Below, piece after piece: positions 1-8,200 of a DNA stretch of 9,456 nucleotides (the first letter of the stretch is position 1; each line of letters begins with the position of its first letter). The position numbers were made by a program, and so were the translations under genes. The DNA is from Legionella longbeachae (GTDB lineage: Bacteria > Pseudomonadota > Gammaproteobacteria > Legionellales > Legionellaceae), in NCBI GenBank assembly GCA_016191305.1, contig JACPOX010000312.1:1-9456 (forward strand). The letters are read 5' to 3'. Below the pieces are notes generated by a model. That model worked only from the letters and a program-made list of their open reading frames with translations, did not search any database and was not told where the DNA came from.

Positions 1-2
1 AA

Positions 3-1319
3 TGGCTTTTTGATCGATATCTGAATTATATTTCTACTGCAAAAAAACCTTCTTCTATTGTCATAGACCAGATCATGCAATTTATATTTACTAAATTTAC
101 AGATGAGAGTATAGGGAACAAGATTATTGATTACGGATTACAATTTATTTGTTCTAGGAATTCTTATGTAAATAATAGCAAGTTTCCTTATTGTCTGATT
201 TCTTTATTTCACCATTGCCATCAGTTTATTAACCAAGAGAAAAATGCAAAGTACAAAAATACATTTGATAATAGATTCATCAATCTTTTTAATGTATGTA
301 TCAATTTGGATAAATTAGAATTAATTAAAGAATTCCTAAATTTTAATGACCAATTCACTAAATATCTTTCAGACTGGAACAGTAGTAAACATTTATTAGA
401 GCATATATTCAGTAAATTTAATAAGAAACAGGTTTCTTTAGAAGAAACAATTACAAAACTCCGCTTTTTTTTAAAAAAAATCTTATTGAACAACTCAAGT
501 ATTGCTCTGATTTTTAAAATTGCTAACGACAAATGCAACCTAGAAGAGGGTCTAATTTTTCTCACTCAACTTAGCCCTATTTTTGTATTACACCATCCGC
601 ATCTTCTTGATTATTTATTAAGTCATACATGCCATTTATATTTTATATCAGAAAAAATTCAAGAGATAGAATTTAAGCAGTTCAATAAAATTATCTCTAT
701 TTTATTAAAAGAGGGAGCAAATCCAAGTGCTTTGATGTCACTAACCGGTGGTGATTTTAACAGCTTACAACTGATTTGTCTTAAAGCTGAACCTCATTTA
801 GAAATTATTAAATTACTCATAGATACCAAATACGACTTTTTTAATAATAACTTTTCAAAAAGTTCTTCTAAAGAGTATTTTTTTGGAGATGGAATAAAAA
901 TGCTCACATGGGCTTTATTGCATGGTGTGGATTTTGGCATAAATCAATTAACATTAACTGATCAAAATGAAATGTTTAATCAGCTTATTAAGATCTGCAA
1001 GGAAGTGGATAAGGTTAATGAAGTAACAGAGTTTATTAAAAATGAAATTCAACTCTCTATAAAAAAATCAGCTGTTTCTGCTTTGATGGGAATAAAAAAA
1101 ATCGAATCAGACAAAAAACAAAAATTATCAAAATACTTAAAAATATCAATTTTTAAAGATGCTTATTTGTACCAATCGGACGATACGAAGGAAATCATCC
1201 TTCAATGGCTGCTATTACCCAATCGTGTTGCGAATAAAATTATTGAACGTACTATAGAAAAATTCACATTAAAATTAGAAGTTGCTAATAACAAAGCCTC
1301 TTCTTGTCATATTTTTTAA
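3..1319 (+). CDS. Ankyrin-like protein with C-terminal CaaX-like box, 5'-truncated; probable Dot/Icm effector
   Basis: The frame is open from base 3, so the gene begins left of the window; ATG 75 is merely the first internal Met, 24 codons in. At least 438 codons are present before TAA at 1317-1319. Numbering from that Met, residues about 204-253 look like a degenerate ankyrin repeat (ILLKEGANPSAL, then NSLQLICLKAE and HLEIIKLLID, resembling the G-A-N-P / E-I-V-K-L-L pattern). Helical pairs near 69-92 and 275-290 may be further decayed repeats. No catalytic motif or membrane segment is obvious. The protein ends S-S-C-H-I-F, which fits a CaaX box (Ile at a2, Phe at X). Several Legionella effectors, such as AnkB, are known to be prenylated by the host through such a tail. 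Base composition is far more AT-rich than in uvrA, which suggests transfer or relaxed constraint. The CDS is certain, the ankyrin call moderate, and the effector role inferred. It could instead be an unrelated helical-repeat protein. Confidence 0.8.
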   Translation, partial: WLFDRYLNYISTAKKPSSIVIDQIMQFIFTKFTDESIGNKIIDYGLQFICSRNSYVNNSKFPYCLISLFHHCHQFINQEKNAKYKNTFDNRFINLFNVCINLDKLELIKEFLNFNDQFTKYLSDWNSSKHLLEHIFSKFNKKQVSLEETITKLRFFLKKILLNNSSIALIFKIANDKCNLEEGLIFLTQLSPIFVLHHPHLLDYLLSHTCHLYFISEKIQEIEFKQFNKIISILLKEGANPSALMSLTGGDFNSLQLICLKAEPHLEIIKLLIDTKYDFFNNNFSKSSSKEYFFGDGIKMLTWALLHGVDFGINQLTLTDQNEMFNQLIKICKEVDKVNEVTEFIKNEIQLSIKKSAVSALMGIKKIESDKKQKLSKYLKISIFKDAYLYQSDDTKEIILQWLLLPNRVANKIIERTIEKFTLKLEVANNKASSCHIF

Positions 1320-1343
1320 ACGATCGGCAGATAAACATGTAGG

Positions 1344-1526
1344 TTAGGCCCCTGGCCTAATGGCGCTGCCTTAAGCTTTTTCTCTTTATCCACTACGTCC
1401 CGCGACGTGTTCGCGGGATCCAGAAATCTGCTCTTTGCCTAGAGCCCTGGATCCTGCGGACAAGCCGCAGGAAGTAGGAAAAGCGGTTTTTTTGCCTTAA
1501 GGCAGGGTCATTGGATCCCTGGCCCA
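1344..1526. repeat. Palindromic intergenic repeat of about 183 bp (REP/MITE-like)
   Basis: This element fills most of the gap between the convergent ankyrin-like gene and uvrA. Its two halves form a long imperfect inverted repeat. CTGCCTTAAG at 1366-1375 pairs with CTTAAGGCAG near 1496-1505, and GGATCCAG at 1416-1423 pairs with CTGGATCC at 1447-1454. Each half has its own perfect hairpin: CCCGCGA/TCGCGGG (1399-1417, 5-nt loop) and TCCTGCGG/CCGCAGGA (1452-1472, 5-nt loop). A third, TTAGGCC/GGCCTAA (1344-1360, 3-nt loop), sits at the left end. The GC content is clearly higher than in the flanks. The design resembles paired REP elements (BIMEs) or a small non-coding MITE. No transposase or clear target-site duplication is visible. 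It could help block convergent transcription, but no hairpin is directly followed by a T tract. Confidence 0.75.
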
Positions 1527-1561
1527 ACGTGATCATCAAATAAAATATTGTGCCACAACCG

Positions 1562-4390
1562 TTACCCTGCATTCAAGATAGGTTTCAAAAATTGACCTGT
1601 ATAAGAATGTTGGCATTCAGCCACTTGCTCGGGTGTTCCTATTGCCACAATACGACCACCTTTACTTCCTCCTTCAGGTCCTAAATCGATGATCCAATCT
1701 GCTGTTTTAATTACATCCAAATTATGCTCAATAATAACTATCGTATTACCCTGTGCTCTTAAATGAAATAATACGGCTAACAGCTGTTTCGTATCATGAA
1801 AGTGCAAACCAGTGGTTGGTTCATCAAGAATATATAATGTACTACCAGTATCTCGTTTTGATAATTCACGTGACAATTTAATTCTCTGTGCTTCCCCCCC
1901 AGAAAGAGTGGTCGCACTTTGTCCTAATTTAATATAAGACAAGCCCACATCCATTAAAGTTTTACATTTTCTAGCCAATACAGGAATCGCTGCAAAAAAA
2001 TCATTAGCATCCTCTACAGTCATTTCCAACACTTCGTGAATATTCTTTCCTTTGTATTGAATATCCAGAGTTTCTCTGTTGTAACGCTTGCCTTTGCATA
2101 CATCACAGGAGACATAAATATCAGGTAAAAAGTGCATTTCAACTTTAATTAGACCATCACCCTGACAAGCCTCACAACGACCACCACGCACATTAAAACT
2201 AAAGCGTCCGGGTTGATAACCCCGCGCCCGAGACTCAGGCGTACCTGCAAACAACTCTCTAATATGGGTAAATAGTCCAGTATAGGTAGCAGGATTGGAA
2301 CGAGGTGTTCTCCCTATTGGACTTTGATCGATATCTATCACTTTATCGCATAAATTTAAACCCAGGATCTCATCTACTGATCCAGGAGTAAATAAACTGG
2401 CTCTGTTTAAAAGATTAGCGGCATTAGGGTATAAAGTATCATTAATCAAACTTGATTTACCAGAACCAGATACTCCTGTGATACAGGTCAGCAATCCCAA
2501 AGGGATACTCACATCAAGTCCTGATAAATTATTGCAAACCACACCTTTTAGATGAATCATTTTTTCATAATTAACAGCTAGGCGTGTTTGAGGAATGGCA
2601 ATAGATTGTTTTCCAGACAAATATTGTCCAGTTAATGAAGCAGGATTTTGCATTACTTCTTTTGGCGTACCGCTAGCAACAATTTCCCCACCATGAACTC
2701 CTGCTCCAGGACCTATATCCAAAACATAATCAGCATTACGAATTGCATCTTCATCATGTTCTACCACAATTACTGTATTTCCAAGATTGCGCAAATGCAT
2801 CAATGTTTTTAATAATCGATCATTATCTCGTTGATGCAGTCCAATTGAAGGCTCATCTAAAATGTACATTACACCTACCAATCCCGAACCAATCTGACTC
2901 GCTAAACGAATACGCTGTGCTTCCCCGCCTGATAAAGTTTCAGCGCTTCGAGTTAATGAAAGATAATCCAAACCTACATTAACGAGGAAGCCTAATCGCT
3001 CCACAATTTCTTTATTAATTTTTGCGGCAATTTCACCTTTATATCCTGGTAAACGTAGATTCTTGAAAAATTCATAGGCTTTTTCGATCGAATAAGCCGT
3101 CACTTCAGGTAGGTTTTTATTATCAATAAAAACATGGCGCGCTTCTTCTCGCAATCTAGCACCCATGCACTCCTGGCAAGGACGTGAGGACAAATATCTA
3201 GCAAGATCTTCGCGTATCATCCCAGAGTCAGATTCACGATAACGGCGTTGCATATTAGGAATAATTCCTTCAAATGAATGCCGCTTTACCATATACCCAC
3301 CATTAGGTTTATGATATTGAAACTCAATAATTTCTTGCCCACTCCCGTATAAGATAATTTTGCGCATCTTTTCTGGCAAATCACAAAATGCCGTATTCGT
3401 ATCAAAATCATAATGCCGAGCAAGTGATTCGAGCATCGAATAATAATAAGTAGTTTTTTTATCCCAGCCGCGAATAGCCCCTTCAGCCAAACTAGCTGTG
3501 TCATCATGGACAACTCGATCAGGATCAAAAAACTGATCCACGCCTAAGCCATCACATACAGGACATGCACCTACCGGATTATTAAAGGAAAAAAGCCTAG
3601 GTTCTAATTCACTGAGACTATAACCACATTCTGGACAAGCAAATTTTGAAGAAAATACAAGGTCATCAAACTGGTTTTCCATAGAGGCTACTATGGCTAG
3701 CCCTTCTGCCAAATTCAGCGCGTTTTCAAATGACTCACTCAAGCGTTGCGCAATCTCAGGCCGAACTTTAAATCGATCTACTACAACTTCGATCGTATGT
3801 TTGGTGCGTAAACCCAACTTAGGCGGAGAATCTAGTTCACATAATGTTCCATCAATTCGAGCACGGACATAGCCTTGGGCTTGCAAATTTTGTAATAGTT
3901 GTATTTGCTCACCTTTACGTTCACGTACTACGGGAGCCAAAATCATCACTTTACTATCAGGAGGTAAAGCCAAAACATGATCGACCATTTGACTAATTGT
4001 TTGCGCATGCAAACTGACATGATGAGTTGGACAGCGAGGCTCACCCACACGGGCATAAAGTAAGCGCAAATAATCATAAATTTCAGTAATCGTTCCAACT
4101 GTAGAACGGGGATTGTGTGAAGTTGCTTTCTGTTCAATAGAAATTGCGGGTGACAATCCTTCTATTGAGTCAACATCTGGTTTTTCCATCATCGCCAAAA
4201 ATTGGCGTGCATAAGCAGATAATGATTCTACGTAACGTCGTTGTCCTTCTGCATATAAAGTATCAAATGCCAAAGAAGACTTACCAGAACCAGATAAACC
4301 CGTAATAACAATGAGTTGATCACGCGGTAAATCCAGATCGAGATTTTTTAGGTTATGGGTTCTTGCGCCACGTATAGTGATAGTATTCAT
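1562..4390 (-). CDS. uvrA: UvrA, excinuclease ABC subunit A (nucleotide excision repair damage-recognition ATPase)
   Basis: UvrA dimerises, scans DNA with UvrB in the cytoplasm, recognises distorting lesions and loads UvrB, which then recruits UvrC for dual incision. The 942 residues match the usual length (about 940), and the start is supported by the canonical N-terminus ending in [10 protein letters not shown]. It has two ABC ATPase halves. The first has Walker A GLSGSGKS (31-38), signature LSGGEAQ (486-492) and Walker B ending YILDEPS (509-515). The second has Walker A GVSGSGKS (639-646), signature LSGGEAQ (829-835) and Walker B ending YILDEPT (853-859). Two four-cysteine zinc sites are intact (C252, C255, C276, C279; C739, C742, C762, C765), and an extra CxxC lies at 405-408. 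No frameshift or missing residue is seen. There is no good Shine-Dalgarno upstream of the ATG. It is transcribed alone, divergently from the DUF4442 gene. No LexA-like box is apparent upstream, in keeping with reports that Legionella lacks LexA. Confidence 0.99.
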   Translation of the reverse strand: MNTITIRGARTHNLKNLDLDLPRDQLIVITGLSGSGKSSLAFDTLYAEGQRRYVESLSAYARQFLAMMEKPDVDSIEGLSPAISIEQKATSHNPRSTVGTITEIYDYLRLLYARVGEPRCPTHHVSLHAQTISQMVDHVLALPPDSKVMILAPVVRERKGEQIQLLQNLQAQGYVRARIDGTLCELDSPPKLGLRTKHTIEVVVDRFKVRPEIAQRLSESFENALNLAEGLAIVASMENQFDDLVFSSKFACPECGYSLSELEPRLFSFNNPVGACPVCDGLGVDQFFDPDRVVHDDTASLAEGAIRGWDKKTTYYYSMLESLARHYDFDTNTAFCDLPEKMRKIILYGSGQEIIEFQYHKPNGGYMVKRHSFEGIIPNMQRRYRESDSGMIREDLARYLSSRPCQECMGARLREEARHVFIDNKNLPEVTAYSIEKAYEFFKNLRLPGYKGEIAAKINKEIVERLGFLVNVGLDYLSLTRSAETLSGGEAQRIRLASQIGSGLVGVMYILDEPSIGLHQRDNDRLLKTLMHLRNLGNTVIVVEHDEDAIRNADYVLDIGPGAGVHGGEIVASGTPKEVMQNPASLTGQYLSGKQSIAIPQTRLAVNYEKMIHLKGVVCNNLSGLDVSIPLGLLTCITGVSGSGKSSLINDTLYPNAANLLNRASLFTPGSVDEILGLNLCDKVIDIDQSPIGRTPRSNPATYTGLFTHIRELFAGTPESRARGYQPGRFSFNVRGGRCEACQGDGLIKVEMHFLPDIYVSCDVCKGKRYNRETLDIQYKGKNIHEVLEMTVEDANDFFAAIPVLARKCKTLMDVGLSYIKLGQSATTLSGGEAQRIKLSRELSKRDTGSTLYILDEPTTGLHFHDTKQLLAVLFHLRAQGNTIVIIEHNLDVIKTADWIIDLGPEGGSKGGRIVAIGTPEQVAECQHSYTGQFLKPILNAG

Positions 4391-4430
4391 AAAATTCAGT
4401 AAGTTGTCGAGTCTAAAGTATAGGACAAGA

Positions 4431-4436
4431 ATTATA
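4431..4436 (-). promoter_or_regulatory. Possible -10 element of uvrA
   Basis: On the minus strand this reads TATAAT, a perfect sigma-70 -10 hexamer about 40 nt upstream of the uvrA ATG. No good -35 hexamer lies at 16-18 nt; TTGATC (4462-4457) is 20 nt away. A second -10-like TATACT (4422-4417) is an alternative. AT-rich sequence produces such matches by chance, so this is tentative. Confidence 0.35.
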
Positions 4437-4533
4437 CTTTAAAAAAGTGGGCAGTAGATCAAATAAGACAGGTTTTACCAGAAGATTTAAAAAAGATTCT
4501 TTACTTATAGATAATGTTACAATAAAAACTTAC

Positions 4534-4561
4534 TTTACATCTGAAAAATAGAGTGTTTTAT
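4534..4561 (+). promoter_or_regulatory. Possible sigma-70 promoter of the DUF4442 gene
   Basis: TTTACA (4534-4539) matches the -35 consensus at 5 of 6 positions. TTTTAT (4556-4561), 16 nt downstream, matches the -10 consensus at 4 of 6. An alternative -10, TACAAT at 4518-4523, lacks a good -35. This 237-nt divergent spacer must carry promoters for both uvrA and this gene, but which boxes are used cannot be decided by eye. Confidence 0.25.
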
Positions 4562-4613
4562 TCAAGTGCATTGCCGTCTGTGCGAATGAAGTGAAGCATC
4601 CTTATTTCAAACT

Positions 4614-4618
4614 AGAGG
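4614..4618 (+). promoter_or_regulatory. Ribosome binding site of the DUF4442 gene
   Basis: AGAGG followed by TG lies 9 nt before ATG 4628. This is the best Shine-Dalgarno-like sequence in the window, and it supports ATG 4628 over the in-frame ATG at 4637. Confidence 0.7.
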
Positions 4619-4627
4619 TGAAATTCA

Positions 4628-5098
4628 ATGAATCTGATGTCTCGTTTTAAATTCTTTCTCTGGAAATTTAGTCATTTTAAAGTACCCCTGATCGGTTACT
4701 TGAAACCTCGACTAGTAAAACTAAATGATACTGAAATTGTCATATGCTTGCCTTTAAATAGACGGAGTCGCAATCACTTAAACTCTATGTATTTCGGTGC
4801 TTTAGCGGTTGGGGCAGATTTAGCAGGAGGATTACATGGTTTTTATCATGCAGATCAAAAACAATGCAAAGCGTCTCTTGTTTTTAAATCCTTTCAAGCA
4901 CAATTTTTACACCGACCAGAATCTGATGTCTATTTTGTTTGCCTTGAAGGAGCACAAGTTCAGGCAATGATTGAAGACTCAAAAGCAACTGGTGAACGAG
5001 TAACTAAACCTCTTCATATTAATGCCTATACAGATTATCCAACTCTTAATCAAAAAGTAGCTGAGTTTATTTTAGAGTTATCAATAAAAGTTCGTTAG
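4628..5098 (+). CDS. DUF4442 / YiiD-C-like hotdog-fold protein, putative thioesterase
   Basis: This 156-residue protein is a complete single domain, about the usual size for DUF4442 proteins. The hotdog signature is the segment N49-H50-L51-N52-S53-M54-Y55-F56-G57-A58, followed by a helix holding G62, A63 and D64. In related hotdog thioesterases this N-H-x-N...G...D region forms the central helix and active site. The N-terminus (residues 1-30) is basic and aromatic, typical of the family, and there is no signal peptide. By family it may hydrolyse an acyl-CoA or acyl-carrier thioester in the cytoplasm, but no substrate can be read from the sequence and DUF4442 members are mostly uncharacterised. 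It starts after a strong AGAGG site, runs divergently from uvrA, and ends 142 nt before the giant gene, which has its own operator. An operon is therefore unlikely. It looks like a housekeeping accessory gene, not an effector. Confidence 0.85.
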   Translation: MNLMSRFKFFLWKFSHFKVPLIGYLKPRLVKLNDTEIVICLPLNRRSRNHLNSMYFGALAVGADLAGGLHGFYHADQKQCKASLVFKSFQAQFLHRPESDVYFVCLEGAQVQAMIEDSKATGERVTKPLHINAYTDYPTLNQKVAEFILELSIKVR

Positions 5099-5171
5099 AC
5101 TCAAAACATCTTCAACGAAGCATTGATTAATCTACAAATTAAGGCGAAAATATTGGCAGATTGAAAATATT

Positions 5172-5191
5172 CTTAATATTCGCTTAAGCTT
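5172..5191 (+). promoter_or_regulatory. PmrA-type response-regulator box (tandem direct repeat)
   Basis: Two 9-mers, CTTAATATT (5172-5180) and CTTAAGCTT (5183-5191), are separated by CG. This matches the tandem PmrA element known upstream of many Legionella Dot/Icm effector genes (cTTAATatT, 2-nt spacer, second copy). The first copy is exact; the second keeps CTTAA and the final T pair. It ends 7 nt before a -10 hexamer, so it covers the -35 region, where an activating OmpR-family regulator would bind. It predicts direct PmrAB control of the gene at 5241. Confidence 0.8.
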
Positions 5192-5197
5192 TCATAA

Positions 5198-5203
5198 GAT
5201 AAT
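5198..5203 (+). promoter_or_regulatory. -10 element of the giant effector-like gene
   Basis: GATAAT matches TATAAT at 5 of 6 positions and lies just downstream of the PmrA-type box. The sequence 17 nt upstream (AATATT) is a poor -35 and is part of the box, as expected for an activator-dependent promoter. Transcription would start near 5210, giving a short leader of about 30 nt before ATG 5241. Confidence 0.6.
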
Positions 5204-5228
5204 ATGGCGGCACATTCGATTAATGTTT

Positions 5229-5231
5229 AGG
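5229..5231 (+). promoter_or_regulatory. Weak ribosome binding site supporting start at 5241
   Basis: AGG lies 9 nt before ATG 5241. An earlier in-frame ATG at 5223 would add MFRLSV; its best upstream match, GGCGG at 5206-5210, is 12 nt away and sits at the expected transcription start. ATG 5241 is therefore preferred. Confidence 0.45.
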
Positions 5232-5240
5232 TTATCTGTA

Positions 5241-8200
5241 ATGTTTGATAAATATATAAAAATAGTTGAATCATTTAAACAAAATCAAATATCTAAGATT
5301 ATTGAACGAAGTAATACCAAAATTTTTGAAATTCTATACAGCAAGCATGTTAGCCAACGAATAATTCCCTATTTTCATAATAAATCTGTACCTTTTACCG
5401 ACTATGAACTGGATCCGGACAACATTTCTCAAATTAAAAAACTGATTAATGCACTTTATTATGCTCGCTTAACTGTTTTAGATTTAGAATCTGTCGATCT
5501 CAGAGATTCGAGCAGAAATTTCAAAGATTTGAAATTACTCTATAGCAGAACGATTAACTATGCTTATGAAGCAAGCTTTTTAGCAACTCATTTAGATGTT
5601 GACTTAAAAGACATGTTTCATGAAGAGTTTGCCATTTTATTGCCTTTATTAAGCCAAATCCAAAATTTTGCAGAACAACATAATTCAGATAAAACAGCGA
5701 TAGTAAAGGCCTTGGAACCAATCCCATTAGCTTATAAAAGTGGCGAAATAACAGGAATTGCTATAGATCAAGTACAACCTATGAGTAGTAATGTAGATTA
5801 TAATTTTCTTACTCAATTTAGCGCGGTATTACCTAGTTATATCGAGAAATTAACTCTCTCTATCCAACAATATTCGTCACAAATTAAAGAAAATGAACCA
5901 AAACTGAATAAAGAAAAGTTGGATGAGTTACAAAGTTCGGCACTAAACCTCTTAAATGAAATAGAAAATTTAAAAGGAAACAGTATTTTTGTTTCAGTAA
6001 AATTTTTAAATTACATTCACATTATTGGTAATATAATCACTTTATCCTCAAGTGCCTTAGAACAGATTGGAGAGTTAAGTGAATCCTCTCAAGATTTAAT
6101 ACGTGATAAATTAGCCCAGTTAAAATACACTATTTTACCCACATTATTTGGCCTAGTGGATAAAATTGAAGACAATGCCATGCTTAAACCCGGCACCTTG
6201 TCTGTTCCTTTGATGGAAAAAGTTAAGGTCTTATACGATGCATTGCTCTACCTGCCTAAAAAAGCAATTGACTTTAAAATCAAAGGTGAGGAACTACTTG
6301 ATATAGAAGACTCACGATTCATTGAGTTAAGATTGGAAATGTCTTACAAACGGATAGACAAAGCCAATAAGTCCTTATACCAGATTCAAAAAGTACAAGA
6401 CGCTTTTAAACGATTTTTTGCAATTTTGAATGACCCAGCTCATAAAAACCTTTGTTTGTATCAGCTACCTACCGAAGTAAAACAAGAACTCATTGGATAT
6501 TATAAGCTTCTCAAACCTTACATGTCTAAATGCGATCTTGATTTAGATAAATTAATTATCAATAAATTAAAAAGTACTGGAAAAGAAGAATGGTCTTCTT
6601 TTCTTGGTCGACCGTACCGCTGGGCAAAGAACAAACTCCCAACAGATCATATTAGTTTTGTTTTAGCCAAACAAAAAACTTTAGAGAATTTAATTAGCAA
6701 AGATGAGAACAGTCAACTTTTTCATATTCATTTAAACAAAGATCTCATTGATTCAGTTCTCAAACAAGCTAATTTAGTGCTATTTCCTTATAGTGGACAA
6801 ACTAGTGTATATGCTATTGATGAATCACTCCCTTTACAGATTGAACCAGAAATAGAGAAAAAACTTAAGCTTACAAAAGAAGAGATTAAACGCGTCCATG
6901 GTGCGTACTCCCGTTTTGCATTGATCATAAAAAATCAACTAGTTAGTAAATCAACACCTATTGAAAGAAATTTGCTGATAAATAATCTGTCTGAAAAAAA
7001 TAAAGAAGAATGTCGTGATCTATATCAAATTTTTCAGCCTTATTTCATATCAGCTATCTCATCAGAACTTCAAAATTCTGCTAAAAATTTCAAAAAATAT
7101 TTAGCCAATCTATTTAAAAATGATCCGATAAATAATGAAGAAGCACCATCTACGGCACAATTTCAATCGCTGGATGACAACATTCAAAGTTTCTTCACCC
7201 GTATCAACTTTGAGTGGGCTGATAAAGAAGAATTCCAAGAAATTTTCGACGCCTACTCTCGCTTTTCAACGTTGTTAAAAAGCCAAATTGAAAAAAAGTC
7301 AGAACTTTTCGATAATGTTTTAGTATTAAACCATCTTGACAGCAATATTAAAAAAGAATGCCGCAAATTATATAAAATCTTCCAACCTTATATTCAATTT
7401 GCAATTCCCCCTAAACAACAAGTTATAACTGAGCAGGTTGAGCACTATTTATCTGATTTTTTTTCTAATAAAACAATAGATATTTTAGATGCCCCATCTA
7501 TCTCATCATTTCTAAAACTTGATAAAAACATCCTCCAGTTTTTCTCTAAATGGATAGATAAAAGTAAAAATTATTATGATATGACCAATCATCGATTTCT
7601 AAATGAAAATGAAACAAATGCTCTGCGCAACAGACGAGTAAAAGAAGATAAACTACATTTTAAAACAATAGAAAATGATAAAATACTAAAAAATGTAAAA
7701 CAATTAACCGCAACACAAGCCCTTGAGCTTGGCCAGTGGTACCGTAATAAACATACTAAATTCTTAGTGAGTCAAGTGGCTTATGGTCAATTTATTGACC
7801 TGATAAATTATCAAATCGATAAAAACCCTTCTATTAGAACTAATATACTCCTCCTAAATGGACTCAACCCAGTTTTAAAAGAGCAATGTCGTAATTTATA
7901 TAATATTTTTCAACCTTACTTCTTGGATGCCGTCCCATCCGAAAAGAAAGAAGAAGGCTTAAAAATTGATAAATATTTTGTCGATATATTATCAAACAGA
8001 GCAATAAACGAAAATGAACCGCCCTCTATTCAACAATTTCTGGTGTTAAATGAACAAATCCAAGACTTCTTAATTAATACCGCCAGTGAATGGGATAATA
8101 GATCTCTAGCCTATTATAACTTGGCCCAAGAAAAATTTATTCTTGAAAATGATAAAGCTCCCTTGGAGCACAACACAAATACAAGAGAACACTACGTTAT

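Noticed and set aside
221..565. Minus-strand reading frame of 114 codons
   Set aside because: It lies fully inside the ankyrin-like gene, its product has no recognisable features, and it is a shadow of the real frame.
75..1319. ATG 75 as the true start of the ankyrin-like gene
   Set aside because: The frame is open to the window edge with coding-like codons, and there is no convincing Shine-Dalgarno before 75. The gene is more likely cut by the window.
1452..1493. Rho-independent terminator for the ankyrin-like gene (hairpin 1452-1472 and T7 at 1487-1493)
   Set aside because: The T run starts 14 nt after the stem, too far for an intrinsic terminator. The hairpin is better explained as part of the palindromic repeat.
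1344..1526. CRISPR array or attachment site
   Set aside because: The repeats are inverted halves of one element, not regularly spaced direct repeats, and no tRNA or integrase gene is nearby.
2743..2982. Plus-strand reading frame of 79 codons inside uvrA
   Set aside because: It is antisense to the conserved first-half signature and Walker B region of UvrA and has no support of its own. The same holds for the minus-strand frames at 3286-3528 and 3946-4137, which lie in uvrA in another frame.
4391..4627. LexA/SOS box in the uvrA promoter region
   Set aside because: No CTG-N10-CAG pattern is present near the start, and Legionella is reported to lack LexA.
5099..5171. Terminator after the DUF4442 gene
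   Set aside because: Only weak AT-rich inverted matches around AATATT are visible, with no stable GC stem and T tract.
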